DNA from: Clostridia bacterium
Lineage (GTDB): Bacteria > Bacillota > Clostridia > Oscillospirales > Acutalibacteraceae
NCBI GenBank assembly: GCA_017397655.1
Contig: JAFQIG010000004.1
Location: 1-38,962, forward strand
Length of the DNA stretch: 38,962 nt
Direction: 5' to 3'
The notes under the pieces are model-generated. The model made no database searches and was not told where the DNA came from. It saw only the letters and a list, made by a program, of their open reading frames with translations. This document shows, piece by piece, positions 8,869 through 15,978 of the stretch. Position 1 is the first letter of the stretch. The number at the start of each line of letters is the position of its first letter. The position numbers were made by a program, and so were the translations under genes.

Positions 8869-9810
8869 CTACCGCCAAATAAAGATATCGTTGATCAGGC
8901 TGTACTGTCTGTCAGCCGTTGCACGTATACCATCAATTGATATAGAAACACTCTTCTTTATCGAAACGAGATACACAAATGGATAAAGCGTATTATATTT
9001 TGATTCACATCTGAAATCTATAATATATTCATCGTTAAGTATTACAGGATCGTTAACCCTCATAAAGGGCATAAATCTTTCAACTTCAAGCGTTTTTATG
9101 TTTACTTTTTTCATTTTGTAGCTGTTTGCAGGTTTTAACTCGTAATGCGGATAAGTAACAATTATATCACCGTCGGATGCAAATCCTACACATCGATCCG
9201 CCTCTATAATAAATCTTTCTTCATCCGTTCGCGAATCATACAAAAACCATCTAAATGAATTAAATCCGTTTTCCTTTGCATACAGGATTTTTGCGCCGTC
9301 CGTATATATGCGATTCATATTCATCTCTTTTCCCAAATCGGCACAAAGAGTCTCAACATAGTTTTTTGAAATAACCGCTCTGTACAACATTCCCTGCGCA
9401 GTGAAAAACACATCAAGATTTTCAGTAACTATTAAATGTTCGGGTATTACATCAATATCCATAGACCAAATAACCCTGTTATCCGTAATGCGCAAAAGCA
9501 CCGTTTTTCCATCGGTAATTCTTTCTCCGCAACACACAAAGTCACCTTTTTTTAAAAGATACGGAGTTTTCAGATTTTTATAACCGTCAATCTTTATCTG
9601 CATTGCACACTCGTCATTATGATCGAATATAAACAAACCTGTTTCGAAACTCAAAGGCGAAGGATTGCTATTATCTGCGTATACTGCATCAAAAAAATAA
9701 GCCGGATGTTCATTTGCCAACCCGTCCCGATTGTATTCAACCGAAACGTTCACAGCAATAACAATTATAAAAAACGCTACAGCAATAAAAGCTTTTATCT
9801 TTTCTCTCAC
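8869..9810 (-). CDS. Membrane-anchored protein of unknown function, island paralog 2
   Basis: 313 residues, family not recognised. N-terminal signal anchor (REKIKAF then a hydrophobic run to about residue 23), the rest probably extracellular. It lines up with the gene at 7755-8678 along its length: QIKIDGYKNLKTPYLLKKGD, RIYTDGAKILYAKE, RWFLYDSRTDEERFII, CVGFASDGDIIVTY, PVILNDEYI. Start GTG at 9810 follows AAGGAG in an almost identical duplicated leader, so gene and leader were probably copied together and the proteins then diverged much more than the leader. It ends with TAG, which argues that TAG is a normal stop in this organism. Confidence 0.7.
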   Translation of the reverse strand: MREKIKAFIAVAFFIIVIAVNVSVEYNRDGLANEHPAYFFDAVYADNSNPSPLSFETGLFIFDHNDECAMQIKIDGYKNLKTPYLLKKGDFVCCGERITDGKTVLLRITDNRVIWSMDIDVIPEHLIVTENLDVFFTAQGMLYRAVISKNYVETLCADLGKEMNMNRIYTDGAKILYAKENGFNSFRWFLYDSRTDEERFIIEADRCVGFASDGDIIVTYPHYELKPANSYKMKKVNIKTLEVERFMPFMRVNDPVILNDEYIIDFRCESKYNTLYPFVYLVSIKKSVSISIDGIRATADRQYSLINDIFIWR

Positions 9811-9932
9811 GAATTCCAGCTCCTTATTGATAAGTTATACGATCAAATCCTTCAAATTCCTTAAAAAGCTTTTCAACAGAAAGCACAAGTAGACGGTTCT
9901 TTTGTGTGCTGACATTTACGCACAATACTAAA
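9808..9932 (-). repeat. 125-bp direct repeat, copy 2 (leader of paralog 2)
   Basis: Pairs with 8676-8800. The encoded tail reads LSVEKLFKEFEGFDRITYQ-stop, with two amino-acid changes from copy 1. The stretch 9811-10078 otherwise holds only this repeat, a short coding-like remnant and one REP-like palindrome. Confidence 0.85.
9882..9910. repeat. REP-like palindrome, copy b
   Basis: AGCACAA-gtaGACGGTTCTT-TTGTGTGCT, inside the second leader repeat. Confidence 0.65.
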
Positions 9933-10043
9933 TCTTACCGCCTTACAGTCTTTTAAAGCTTGAATGAATCCTTGAAAATCTTCTTCATCCCGAAGATTTG
10001 TTTCACCTCGACAGAAATATATCATATCTTCATATTTTATCAA
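9933..10043 (-). pseudogene. Short coding-like remnant between two repeats
   Basis: An open stretch of about 36 codons on the minus strand reads KYEDMIYFCRGE, then TNLRDEEDFQGFIQALKDC. It is cut off exactly where the 125-bp repeat begins (9932) and starts next to REP copy c. Composition looks coding. The RGxxx...RDEEDFxxFIxxL pattern faintly recalls the N-terminal part of REP-associated tyrosine transposases, but a lost toxin or immunity fragment is equally possible. Confidence 0.3.
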
Positions 10044-10069
10044 CACAGAAGAGCCGTCCCTATGTGTTT
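10042..10069. repeat. REP-like palindrome, copy c
   Basis: AACACAGAAGAGCCGTCC followed by CTATGTGTTT. Related to the copy at 12679-12707. Confidence 0.6.
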
Positions 10070-10078
10070 TACGTTGAA

Positions 10079-10825
10079 TCAGAACACAAAAAGCTTTTGC
10101 AGTTCTTCGGGTAAAGAGATAAATCCGTACGGGTCGGAAATATATTCACGATCTCTTTCTACGGAAGAAAAGCCGTAATGACCGTCTGCAGTACTGCGGA
10201 TAAAGCCTATATTAAATGCACCGTTGATTCCGTAAAATTCCAAAGCGCACCAATAAGTTTCATAGCTCCCGACCGGAACGATTACGGACGGATCCTGATT
10301 GGCGGCAGCTTTGCGTACTGTTTTCATAAACTCCTCTATCAATTCGGGATCATCTATGTATTTTTTATCGTTTCTGCTATTCCCATACGCATCCATCGTT
10401 GATTCCAAAGCAATGCGTTTTATCGCTGTACCGTCAGAAAGATAATCAGGAATTTCAAAAGAAACTTTTCTGTATATCTCACCGTCTGACAAAAATCCGC
10501 AATCGCAAATAAAATTGTTTTCGGGATCATTTTTGTATGTTCTTATCTTTGTTGAAAAAACGACTTCTTCCGTATTATTAACATCAACACAATCTACTTA
10601 TATTTTTTTGGAATTCAACTCATCGTACGGAGTGAACAAGCCAAGCAACGTAAGATCGTCCTTGTAATATTCGGTATACAGCTCTCCGTTATAAACGATA
10701 AAGATTTCCGAAGGCTCTTGCTCTTGCACTTCCGCTTCCGCACCGTTAAACATGAAACAAAAACACAAAACAACGCAAACCGGCAGACCGATTACATCAG
10801 ATATTAAGATAATAACTTTTTTCAT
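10079..10825 (-). pseudogene. Secreted/anchored protein of unknown function broken by an in-frame TAA
   Basis: Two open segments in the same frame, 10825-10601 and 10597-10079, are separated only by TAA at 10600-10598. Read through, the product is about 248 residues: ATG with AAAGGAG 10 bases upstream, a hydrophobic signal segment (KKVIILISDVIGLPVCVV), then ELYTEYYKDD, and after the stop VDCVDVNNTEEVVFST, KKYIDDPELIEEFM and VIVPVGSYETYWCALEF. Amino-acid composition stays coding-like on both sides. The family is not recognised. It starts 38 bp after the stop of the broken gene at 10864-11850 and could have been cotranscribed with it. A sequencing error or true loss of function are both possible. 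Confidence 0.65.
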
Positions 10826-10863
10826 ATCAACAAAACTCCTTTGTGTTTTTAGCTCCTCCACAC

Positions 10864-11850
10864 TTATGCGTAAGAAAAAATTTCTAAAACAGTAAGCCAA
10901 ATACCATCAACCGATGACACATCAATGTTTGGCAAATAATAAGCACAAGATGTCTTAAGCGATACCAGATGAGGCTCACAAATAACAGAACCGTATCCGG
11001 TATCATGAGTGTTTTGTATATATGTATCATTAAATACATTGGGAGACAAAAAGCGTATCCAGGGCATAAACAAATTAGTTTTGTTTGTTTTCAGATCAAA
11101 TTCTTTATAAATCATTTTTTCTGAAAACTCACTCTGTTTCTTACATCCGAACAAAACTCGTCCATCTTCTGTAAAGCCTGCACAGGTTGCCGCCTCCATA
11201 ACAAAGGTTTCTGTACCGGTACTACAATCATACATAAACCAACTGCATCGTTCTTCATTATCAGAAGAATACAAAACACAGTTACCATCCGTAAAAACCG
11301 AACGTCCGACATTCAGAGATTTAAAATACGGTTTAATGTTATTTTTCAGTACAACTGTTGTACCGTCAGCAACAGACATTTTGTACAAAGTTTTATCAGA
11401 AGCAAAGTATACAAAGCCTTTTGCATAAACAATTTGATCGGGATACTAATCCACAGAAACAGCTTTTGTCAAGGAATTATGTTTATAAAACAGTAAAAAA
11501 GGTTTATCGTCAGTAGTGCGTGTTGCGGAACAGATAAACTCGTTATCGCTTATCACATAAGGAGAAAACAAATCATAATATCCGTCCGCAAATATATCAG
11601 CACTCTTTTGTGTCACAGTGTCGTATATAAAAACAGTTCTTTCATGTTGACGATCATATACATCATTTTTATAATCAACCTTTTTATTCCGATTGTGTAG
11701 CGCACTACCAAGAATCGTGATCTGCTCTTTTGGTACAGGCTTTGGAATTGATGTCCAGAAAAAGTTGAAGAAGCTAACAACAAAAGCGATACACAAAAAT
11801 AACAGCAAAAATTTTTTGATTTTTTTATGCTTTCGATTTTTTGCTTTCAT
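10864..11850 (-). pseudogene. Island paralog 3, broken by an in-frame TAG
   Basis: Segments 11850-11449 and 11445-10864 share one frame and are separated only by TAG at 11448-11446. Joined, they give about 328 residues that align with the proteins at 7755-8678 and 8869-9810: signal anchor (KKIKKFLLLFLCIAFVV), IFADGYYDLFSPYVISDN, then past the stop YPDQIVYAKGFVYFA, SVFTDGNCVLY, SWFMYDCSTGTETFVM, CAGFTEDGRVLF, NVFNDTYIQ. The stop falls where the intact paralog has IDVIPEHL. Start ATG has AGGTGA 5 bases upstream. A 40-codon open tail ends just before it. Probably a pseudogene. Confidence 0.75.
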
Positions 11851-11860
11851 TCACTTCACC

Positions 11861-11983
11861 TCATTGATATGTGGTTCTGTAGTAGCCACGTAAATTCTTA
11901 CACAGTTTTTTCAGTTTGTTCGGAGTGAAAATATTTTTGTACCCATCAAAACTATCAAAGACAGTCTCGCTTGCAAATCCCAT
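11861..11983 (-). pseudogene. 40-codon open tail upstream of paralog 3 (possible toxin C-terminus remnant)
   Basis: Frame ATG at 11983 to TGA at 11863-11861, reading MGFASETVFDSFDGYKNIF and ending LCKNLRGYYRTTYQ. The end resembles the TYQ-stop tails before the other two paralogs (pattern K-L-x-K-x3-G-x4-TYQ). It begins directly after REP copy f and lacks its own good ribosome site. This fits the 3' stub of a gene truncated by the repeat. Confidence 0.45.
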
Positions 11984-11985
11984 AT

Positions 11986-12012
11986 AGCACAAAAGGAACC
12001 GTCACACTTGTC
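11986..12012. repeat. REP-like palindrome, copy f (degenerate)
   Basis: AGCACAAAAGGAACCGTC followed by ACACTTGTC. It lies between the stop of the gene at 12016 and the truncated tail at 11983. Confidence 0.5.
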
Positions 12013-12015
12013 TTT

Positions 12016-12660
12016 TTATGCTTTCTTTTTTGACCTGTTTCCAAATACACTTGCAACGATAAATATGATAACGAAAGCTGAAAGATACGGTATAAGCCAA
12101 AGCTTCGGACCGCCCTCGTAAGTGACCGTTACGTTGTCCCCGTCTATACACACGATATCAAGATACCCTCGAAACGGAATATAATAGCGTATTGACACCT
12201 TGTCAGTAAGCTGTAAAACATTTCCGTCCTTGTCAAGATATGCAAAGCGGATTTTGCGAAGCTTTTTTACTGTCTCATACGCTTCGTTTGATTCGCCGCC
12301 ATAGTCCCTGTCAAGACAGTATCTTGTGATATATATGTCATCTTGCTTGTTTTGAAATACCGTTTCAGACCCCGAATCCTTGCAATGCAATGTGTAACTT
12401 ACAAAGCCGTCATCGTCAAAAAAACCGATCTGCGAATCAGTACCGACCGACGGTAAAACACAGCTTCCCGAATCTTCAACAAAACAGCTATCGCCAATAT
12501 CCGATTTGCGAACAAGTAACTCTAAACAAACTGCATCTTTCGGTATGTTTTCTGAATTCACTTCGCAATGCACATAATGCTTTGGAACCCACGCATAAAC
12601 CTGTACGGAACATTGTATAAATATCAAGGGAATCAAACAGGCATATAACAGCCGATTCAT
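12016..12660 (-). CDS. Membrane protein of unknown function with signal peptide and C-terminal anchor
   Basis: 214 residues, family not recognised. A signal peptide (hydrophobic 4-22, cut near VYA-W) leads to about 160 extracellular residues with several Cys (HCEVNS, CLELLV, DSCFVEDSGSCV, LHCKD). A C-terminal transmembrane helix (LWLIPYLSAFVIIFIVASVF) ends in a basic NRSKKKA tail inside. Type I topology is clear. The ribosome site GAAGGGGGA lies before the ATG. It sits between two REP-like palindromes in the island, as a separate cassette. Role unknown. Membrane immunity protein is a guess from context. Confidence 0.65.
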   Translation of the reverse strand: MNRLLYACLIPLIFIQCSVQVYAWVPKHYVHCEVNSENIPKDAVCLELLVRKSDIGDSCFVEDSGSCVLPSVGTDSQIGFFDDDGFVSYTLHCKDSGSETVFQNKQDDIYITRYCLDRDYGGESNEAYETVKKLRKIRFAYLDKDGNVLQLTDKVSIRYYIPFRGYLDIVCIDGDNVTVTYEGGPKLWLIPYLSAFVIIFIVASVFGNRSKKKA

Positions 12661-12678
12661 AAAAAAGCGTCCCCCTTC

Positions 12679-12707
12679 TAAACACAGAAGAGCCGTCTCC
12701 CTGTGTT
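12679..12707. repeat. REP-like palindrome, copy d
   Basis: AAACACAG arm, core AAGAGCCGTCTCC, CTGTGTTT arm. Fills most of the 60-bp gap between two island genes. Confidence 0.65.
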
Positions 12708-12720
12708 TGTATGTTTTGCG

Positions 12721-13125
12721 TTATGAACTGATAAAACCCTCTCTCCATTCGGGACAATCCCGAATGTATTTATCAACAATGCACTTTCTGAACGGATGAC
12801 AAAGCTTATATCTCAAACGGTATTTTGCCGCTTGATTTTTTACACAAAAAACAGCTTCTGCACGGATATCTTCTTCTGTACCATCTTTGGGTTTCCAGCT
12901 TGTTATCAAAAACAAATCGGTCACAGAGTTGTCGGAACCGCTCCCCAAAACAGGCACAGGTATTATACTAAAACCCGAAGGAAACAAGCAAAAACCCTCG
13001 ACTTCTTTTTGATAAAAATTAACCGTTTCATTCGCCTTTTGCAAAGAGGAAAAAATACCGATAACTTTATAGGAATCGTCATTATCCGTCGAAGTACGGT
13101 GTTCAACCAGATACATCATCAGCAT
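12721..13125 (-). CDS. Small protein resembling DUF7336-type proteins, possible immunity protein
   Basis: 134 residues, no signal peptide or membrane segment, so probably cytoplasmic. The N-terminal half (MYLVEHRTS, YKVIGIFSSLQKANETV, GFCLFPSGFSIIPV) resembles the small alpha/beta DUF7336 fold as I remember it: a strand, an IGxYSS turn, a helix and GFxxxPxxFxI. The remaining half matches nothing I know. AGGAGGAG precedes ATG at 13125 by 4 bases. Further Met codons follow at 13119 and 13116. Upstream is a 15-codon open tail ending in TAG, cut by a REP-like palindrome. Confidence 0.6.
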   Translation of the reverse strand: MLMMYLVEHRTSTDNDDSYKVIGIFSSLQKANETVNFYQKEVEGFCLFPSGFSIIPVPVLGSGSDNSVTDLFLITSWKPKDGTEEDIRAEAVFCVKNQAAKYRLRYKLCHPFRKCIVDKYIRDCPEWREGFISS

Positions 13126-13135
13126 ACAACTCCTC

Positions 13136-13183
13136 CTACTTCAGCCCTGAATTTCGCGTTGCAAATTTAACTGTTTTACTATT
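13136..13183 (-). pseudogene. 15-codon open tail before the DUF7336-like gene
   Basis: Reads NSKTVKFATRNSGLK then TAG at 13138-13136, whose last bases form part of the AGGAGGAG ribosome site. It starts where REP copy e ends. Short enough to be chance alone. Of interest because three other island genes show the same arrangement. Confidence 0.3.
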
Positions 13184-13213
13184 AACACAAAAGGACAGGT
13201 CTTTTGTGTTAAT
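13181..13213. repeat. REP-like palindrome, copy e (most perfect copy)
   Basis: 13-bp perfect stem (13181-13193 with 13201-13213) around GACAGGT. Its last base is in the stop codon of the gene ending at 13213. No T tract follows on the minus strand, so it is not a standard terminator. Confidence 0.7.
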
Positions 13214-13710
13214 TAGTTTTTCACCGCACATATAGTAATAACACCTTGCTTCAAAATCTCGCACCACTCGTTCGGAGAGTGTACACGTATATCAGCATAC
13301 ACCAAAACATCTGCGGAAACGCTATCTCCCGGCGACAGATAAACCGCTTCGCCGTCACTCGGATATCGGTTGTGTGTCACAAAAGCATTTTCGCCGTCCA
13401 CACAAATATCCTTACATTGCCAATAATAAACAAAATCATCAGTTTCATTTGTTAAGGTATAGCTGACAAGAAAAGAGTTGTAGCTTTCCATATTTTTACG
13501 GATTGTAAAATATGTTTCAATATCAAATTCGGGATATTCTTCTAAAAACTCCTTAAAGTTATCGGGAAAAGTACGGTAAATTTGCTCTGAATAAACAGAG
13601 GGTTTCACATCTGTTGCTAAAGCACTTAAGTCAGTTTTTTTATCACACAAAAATAGTATAAACATCACAACTATCAAAAAACCGATAGCTATTAAATACT
13701 TATTTTTCAT
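13213..13710 (-). CDS. Small membrane-anchored protein, probable immunity protein of the Rhs-tip toxin
   Basis: 165 residues, family not recognised. An N-terminal hydrophobic segment (KNKYLIAIGFLIVVMFILFL followed by CDKK) anchors about 140 residues outside. The Cys after FLFL might be lipidated but is not a good lipobox. The body includes FPDNFKEFLEEYPEFDIE and VSYTLTNETDDFVYYW. The start is set at ATG 13710 rather than the longer 13731, because GGAGG sits 7 bases before it. That ribosome site and the ATG lie inside the last codons of the upstream amidase-like gene (11-bp overlap). Tight overlap with a toxin-like gene is the hallmark of a toxin-immunity pair, which is the basis of this call. 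Confidence 0.7.
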   Translation of the reverse strand: MKNKYLIAIGFLIVVMFILFLCDKKTDLSALATDVKPSVYSEQIYRTFPDNFKEFLEEYPEFDIETYFTIRKNMESYNSFLVSYTLTNETDDFVYYWQCKDICVDGENAFVTHNRYPSDGEAVYLSPGDSVSADVLVYADIRVHSPNEWCEILKQGVITICAVKN

Positions 13711-14602
13711 ACCACGGCCTCCATTTTGCATTATTGTTAATATGATAAAATGCTAAGTATTCAAGAGAATTGCTTTCTCCATAATTTTCTACAGCCTTCA
13801 AAAGCGAGTATTTTGATCTATTTCTAGTATGAGAAGCATAGAAAATATCTTTTGCATTAATTTCAGTTATTATTACTGCGTGTGTATATTTTTCCTTCCC
13901 ATCTATAATAAAATCCATATAAATGACATCACCGATAGTTAGATTAGGGATCATTTCATAAATATCATCAATCCTCGTAGAATCAAACTCCTCACCCTCA
14001 CTATCTGAGAAATTGATAAACCCCCTGAATCCGACATAATGTGAAGAAAAATAAGACATCTGATCTTTTACACAACTCCACGAATTTGATACACCTCTTA
14101 ATCCAAAAAAAACTTTTGAATACCAAACCTTTGTCATCTTTATTCCTCCGGCATAAAGACATTGTGAGACAAAGTTAGCACAGTCTCCATCTTTATAATA
14201 ATACTGCATATTGAAGATTTTAAGGTTCAAATTTGTGTAGCCTGTCCATTTGCGAGCATATTTTACAGCATTTGTTCTGTTATAAAACCCGTCCGGATCA
14301 AATTGCGAAACAGGAGAGTTCGCACAATATACAAACATATTTGTACCAATTATGCTTACCTCTGTGTCGCAATATACATCTTCATTAATAAACCTGCCGA
14401 TTTCGGGGTTATAGTATCTTGACTGCAGGTAATAAAAACCTGTTTCGTAGTCGTATAGATATCCACGGTAGAAAATCGGATTGAAGCCTGCGGCAAAGGT
14501 GATCTCGGTACGGTCTGCCTCGCTGTTCGGCGTGAGGGTGAAATTGCCCCACGCATCATATGTGAAGCTGACAACTGTTTTTGACTCTTTTTTACAGTAA
14601 AA
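13700..14602 (-). pseudogene. Orphan Rhs C-terminal tip with Amidase_6-like toxin domain
   Basis: The frame is open from 14602 (after TGA at 14605-14603) to TAA at 13700. It starts mid-repeat with KTVVSFTYDAWGN, then GYLYDYETGFYYLQSRYYN, PEIGRFINEDVY and NMFVYCANSPVSQFDPDG, the classic end of an Rhs core. It continues into a variable tip: YNRTNAVKYARKW, DGDCANFVSQCLYAGG (catalytic-Cys motif of Amidase_6/papain-like enzymes) and KYTHAVIIT (candidate catalytic His). No ATG, GTG or TTG occurs in frame before ATG 14338, which lacks a ribosome site, so this is a displaced 3' fragment of a far larger rhs gene. It may be silent, but the domain itself is uninterrupted. The next gene overlaps its end and is the presumed immunity gene. 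Confidence 0.85.
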
Positions 14603-14635
14603 TCATTGCATATTCCGTTATAAAAGTCAATACAG

Positions 14636-14674
14636 ATTGCAAAATCGTTCGTTAAAATTGCAAAATCGTTCGTT
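14636..14674. repeat. Tandem pair of an 18-bp repeat
   Basis: ATTGCAAAATCGTTCGTT occurs at 14636-14653 and 14657-14674, 30 bp upstream of the point where the Rhs frame breaks. The whole gap 14603-14860 (258 bp) has no gene. It holds this repeat, two hairpins and the coaD terminator. Confidence 0.7.
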
Positions 14675-14739
14675 TTCCCACTTTTATTGAGATTCTCAAT
14701 ATAATTTGGAGTAAAACACCTTTGACTTTACATAAAAAA

Positions 14740-14794
14740 GATTCTTCGCCTACTTCAAGAATGACACAATCGGGTGATTTCTCGTATCACCCGA
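14740..14794. repeat. Two adjacent hairpins, possible repeat relics
   Basis: GATTCTTCGCC...AAGAATGAC (14740-14765) is an imperfect palindrome of a kind often seen between clostridial genes. Directly after it an 8-bp perfect stem (14770-14777 with 14787-14794) encloses a 9-nt loop. Neither has a gene assigned. Confidence 0.4.
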
Positions 14795-14822
14795 CACTTT
14801 GCTTTCACCCTAAAACAAAAAA

Positions 14823-14843
14823 CCGACCTGCACGGCAAGTCGG
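14823..14843 (-). terminator. Terminator of the phosphoesterase-coaD operon
   Basis: CCGAC (14823-14827) pairs with GTCGG (14839-14843), with an inner stem around a C-A mismatch. On the minus strand it is followed by TTTTTTGTTTT. Same family as 7700-7728 and 15979-16005. Confidence 0.85.
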
Positions 14844-14860
14844 ATTTTTGTGTAATGTAT

Positions 14861-15337
14861 TTATTGCTCTGTAATTACGCATTTATAAACTTCTTCCGGG
14901 ACATATTTTGTGATATCGTAGTTGAAAGAGCGAAGTTCTTTTACCATCGAAGAAGAAAGTGCAACATTTTCTGCACGGAAATACACATATTCCAATCCGG
15001 GATAAATAAGCTTGTTTGCCTCAGCAATATTTTCCTCATAGTTATAGTCCATGTTATTACGCAAGCCTCTGATCATATATTGAATACCGTTTTCTTTTGA
15101 GAATTCGGCAATCAGACCTTCGTAAACAAAAACCCGTACATTCTGAATATTTTCAAGCTGCATAGTTTTTTCGATTGCGATTTTCATTTCTTTACTTGAA
15201 AAAGATCGTCTCTTGTTTTTATTTACACCTATTACAACATAAACCTCATCAAAAAGTTTTGACGCTTTTTTTACAATATCAAGATGTCCGTTTGTAAACG
15301 GGTCGAATGAACCGGGATATATTGCTTTCTTAATCAT
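14861..15337 (-). CDS. coaD: Phosphopantetheine adenylyltransferase
   Basis: 158 residues, the usual length. Transfers AMP from ATP to 4'-phosphopantetheine, giving dephospho-CoA in coenzyme A synthesis, in the cytoplasm. Nucleotidyltransferase motif T-x-G-H (T15, H18) lies within YPGSFDPFTNGHLDI. Further landmarks are IRGLRNNMDYNYE, and LSSSMVKEL near residue 130 corresponding to the ISSTxxRE motif. ATG at 15337 shares one base with the TAA of the upstream phosphoesterase gene, so translation is coupled. A terminator follows 17 bp after the stop. Confidence 0.92.
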   Translation of the reverse strand: MIKKAIYPGSFDPFTNGHLDIVKKASKLFDEVYVVIGVNKNKRRSFSSKEMKIAIEKTMQLENIQNVRVFVYEGLIAEFSKENGIQYMIRGLRNNMDYNYEENIAEANKLIYPGLEYVYFRAENVALSSSMVKELRSFNYDITKYVPEEVYKCVITEQ

Positions 15338-15843
15338 TATTTTTTACCTTCTTTCACTATTTCAATAATTCTTTCAAAACTTATCGGAGCATAACCAATT
15401 CTTTCAACACAGACACAGACGTGCTGCGTACTGAAATCTTTTATAATCGGAGACGCATGAACGTGACCAAAAAGATTTGCATAAGGCATATTGGAATTAA
15501 CATAGATTGCATTATGGGAAAGAACCCAGAAACCTTTTAAAATAACAGGTAAATCATAAACTTCCTCAAAGCCTGCTTCACGGTATTCGGAATTTGATTT
15601 GATATCATGGTTACCTTTTACAAGATATTTTGTTCCGTTTAGCCTTGAAAGCGTTTCCTTTTCATATCCGGAAGCTCCGAAGTCACCAAGTACATAAACT
15701 GTATCACTTTCAGAAACAACAGAATTCCAATTCTTAATCAAAGTCTCATCCATCTGCTCAACGGAATCAAACGGTCTGTTTTCGTAATTTCTTATGTTGT
15801 CATCACCGAAATGGGTATCTGCTATAAAGAATATTTTGTTCAT
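15337..15843 (-). CDS. Small calcineurin-like metallophosphoesterase
   Basis: 168 residues. Motifs in order: ADTHFGDDNI (DxH), LGDFGASG (GDxxxxG), VKGNHD, VLSHNAIY in place of the usual SHxP, and FGHVHASP (GHxH). The size fits the short YfcE/MJ0936-like branch. Substrate unknown. AGGAGG lies 6 bases before the ATG. Promoter at 15927-15955. Cotranscribed and overlapping with coaD, which may hint at a nucleotide or CoA-intermediate substrate, but that is inference only. Confidence 0.85.
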   Translation of the reverse strand: MNKIFFIADTHFGDDNIRNYENRPFDSVEQMDETLIKNWNSVVSESDTVYVLGDFGASGYEKETLSRLNGTKYLVKGNHDIKSNSEYREAGFEEVYDLPVILKGFWVLSHNAIYVNSNMPYANLFGHVHASPIIKDFSTQHVCVCVERIGYAPISFERIIEIVKEGKK

Positions 15844-15926
15844 AATAACCTCCTGTTTTTGCCGGAATAAACTTAGAACACAGGGTGAATTCGGTATGAT
15901 CCGATCGATGATTATTCTTAAATTTA

Positions 15927-15955
15927 ATATTAATACATCTTAGTAATAAAGTCAA
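15927..15955 (-). promoter_or_regulatory. Promoter of the phosphoesterase-coaD operon
   Basis: Minus strand TTGACT (15950-15955), 17-bp spacer, TAATAT (15927-15932), giving a leader of about 75 nt. Confidence 0.7.
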
Positions 15956-15978
15956 TACATTTTCAAAATCGCACAAAA

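Noticed and set aside
11446-11448. TAG read as an amino acid (stop-codon reassignment)
   Set aside because: The intact paralog at 8869-9810 ends with TAG and the neighbouring gene is broken by TAA, so ordinary nonsense mutations fit better.
8676-13213. CRISPR-like array of palindromes
   Set aside because: Copies are irregularly spaced, degenerate, and separated by whole genes rather than spacers. No cas genes.
13181-13213. Rho-independent terminator for the immunity candidate
   Set aside because: Excellent stem but no T tract on the minus strand. It fits the island palindrome family better.
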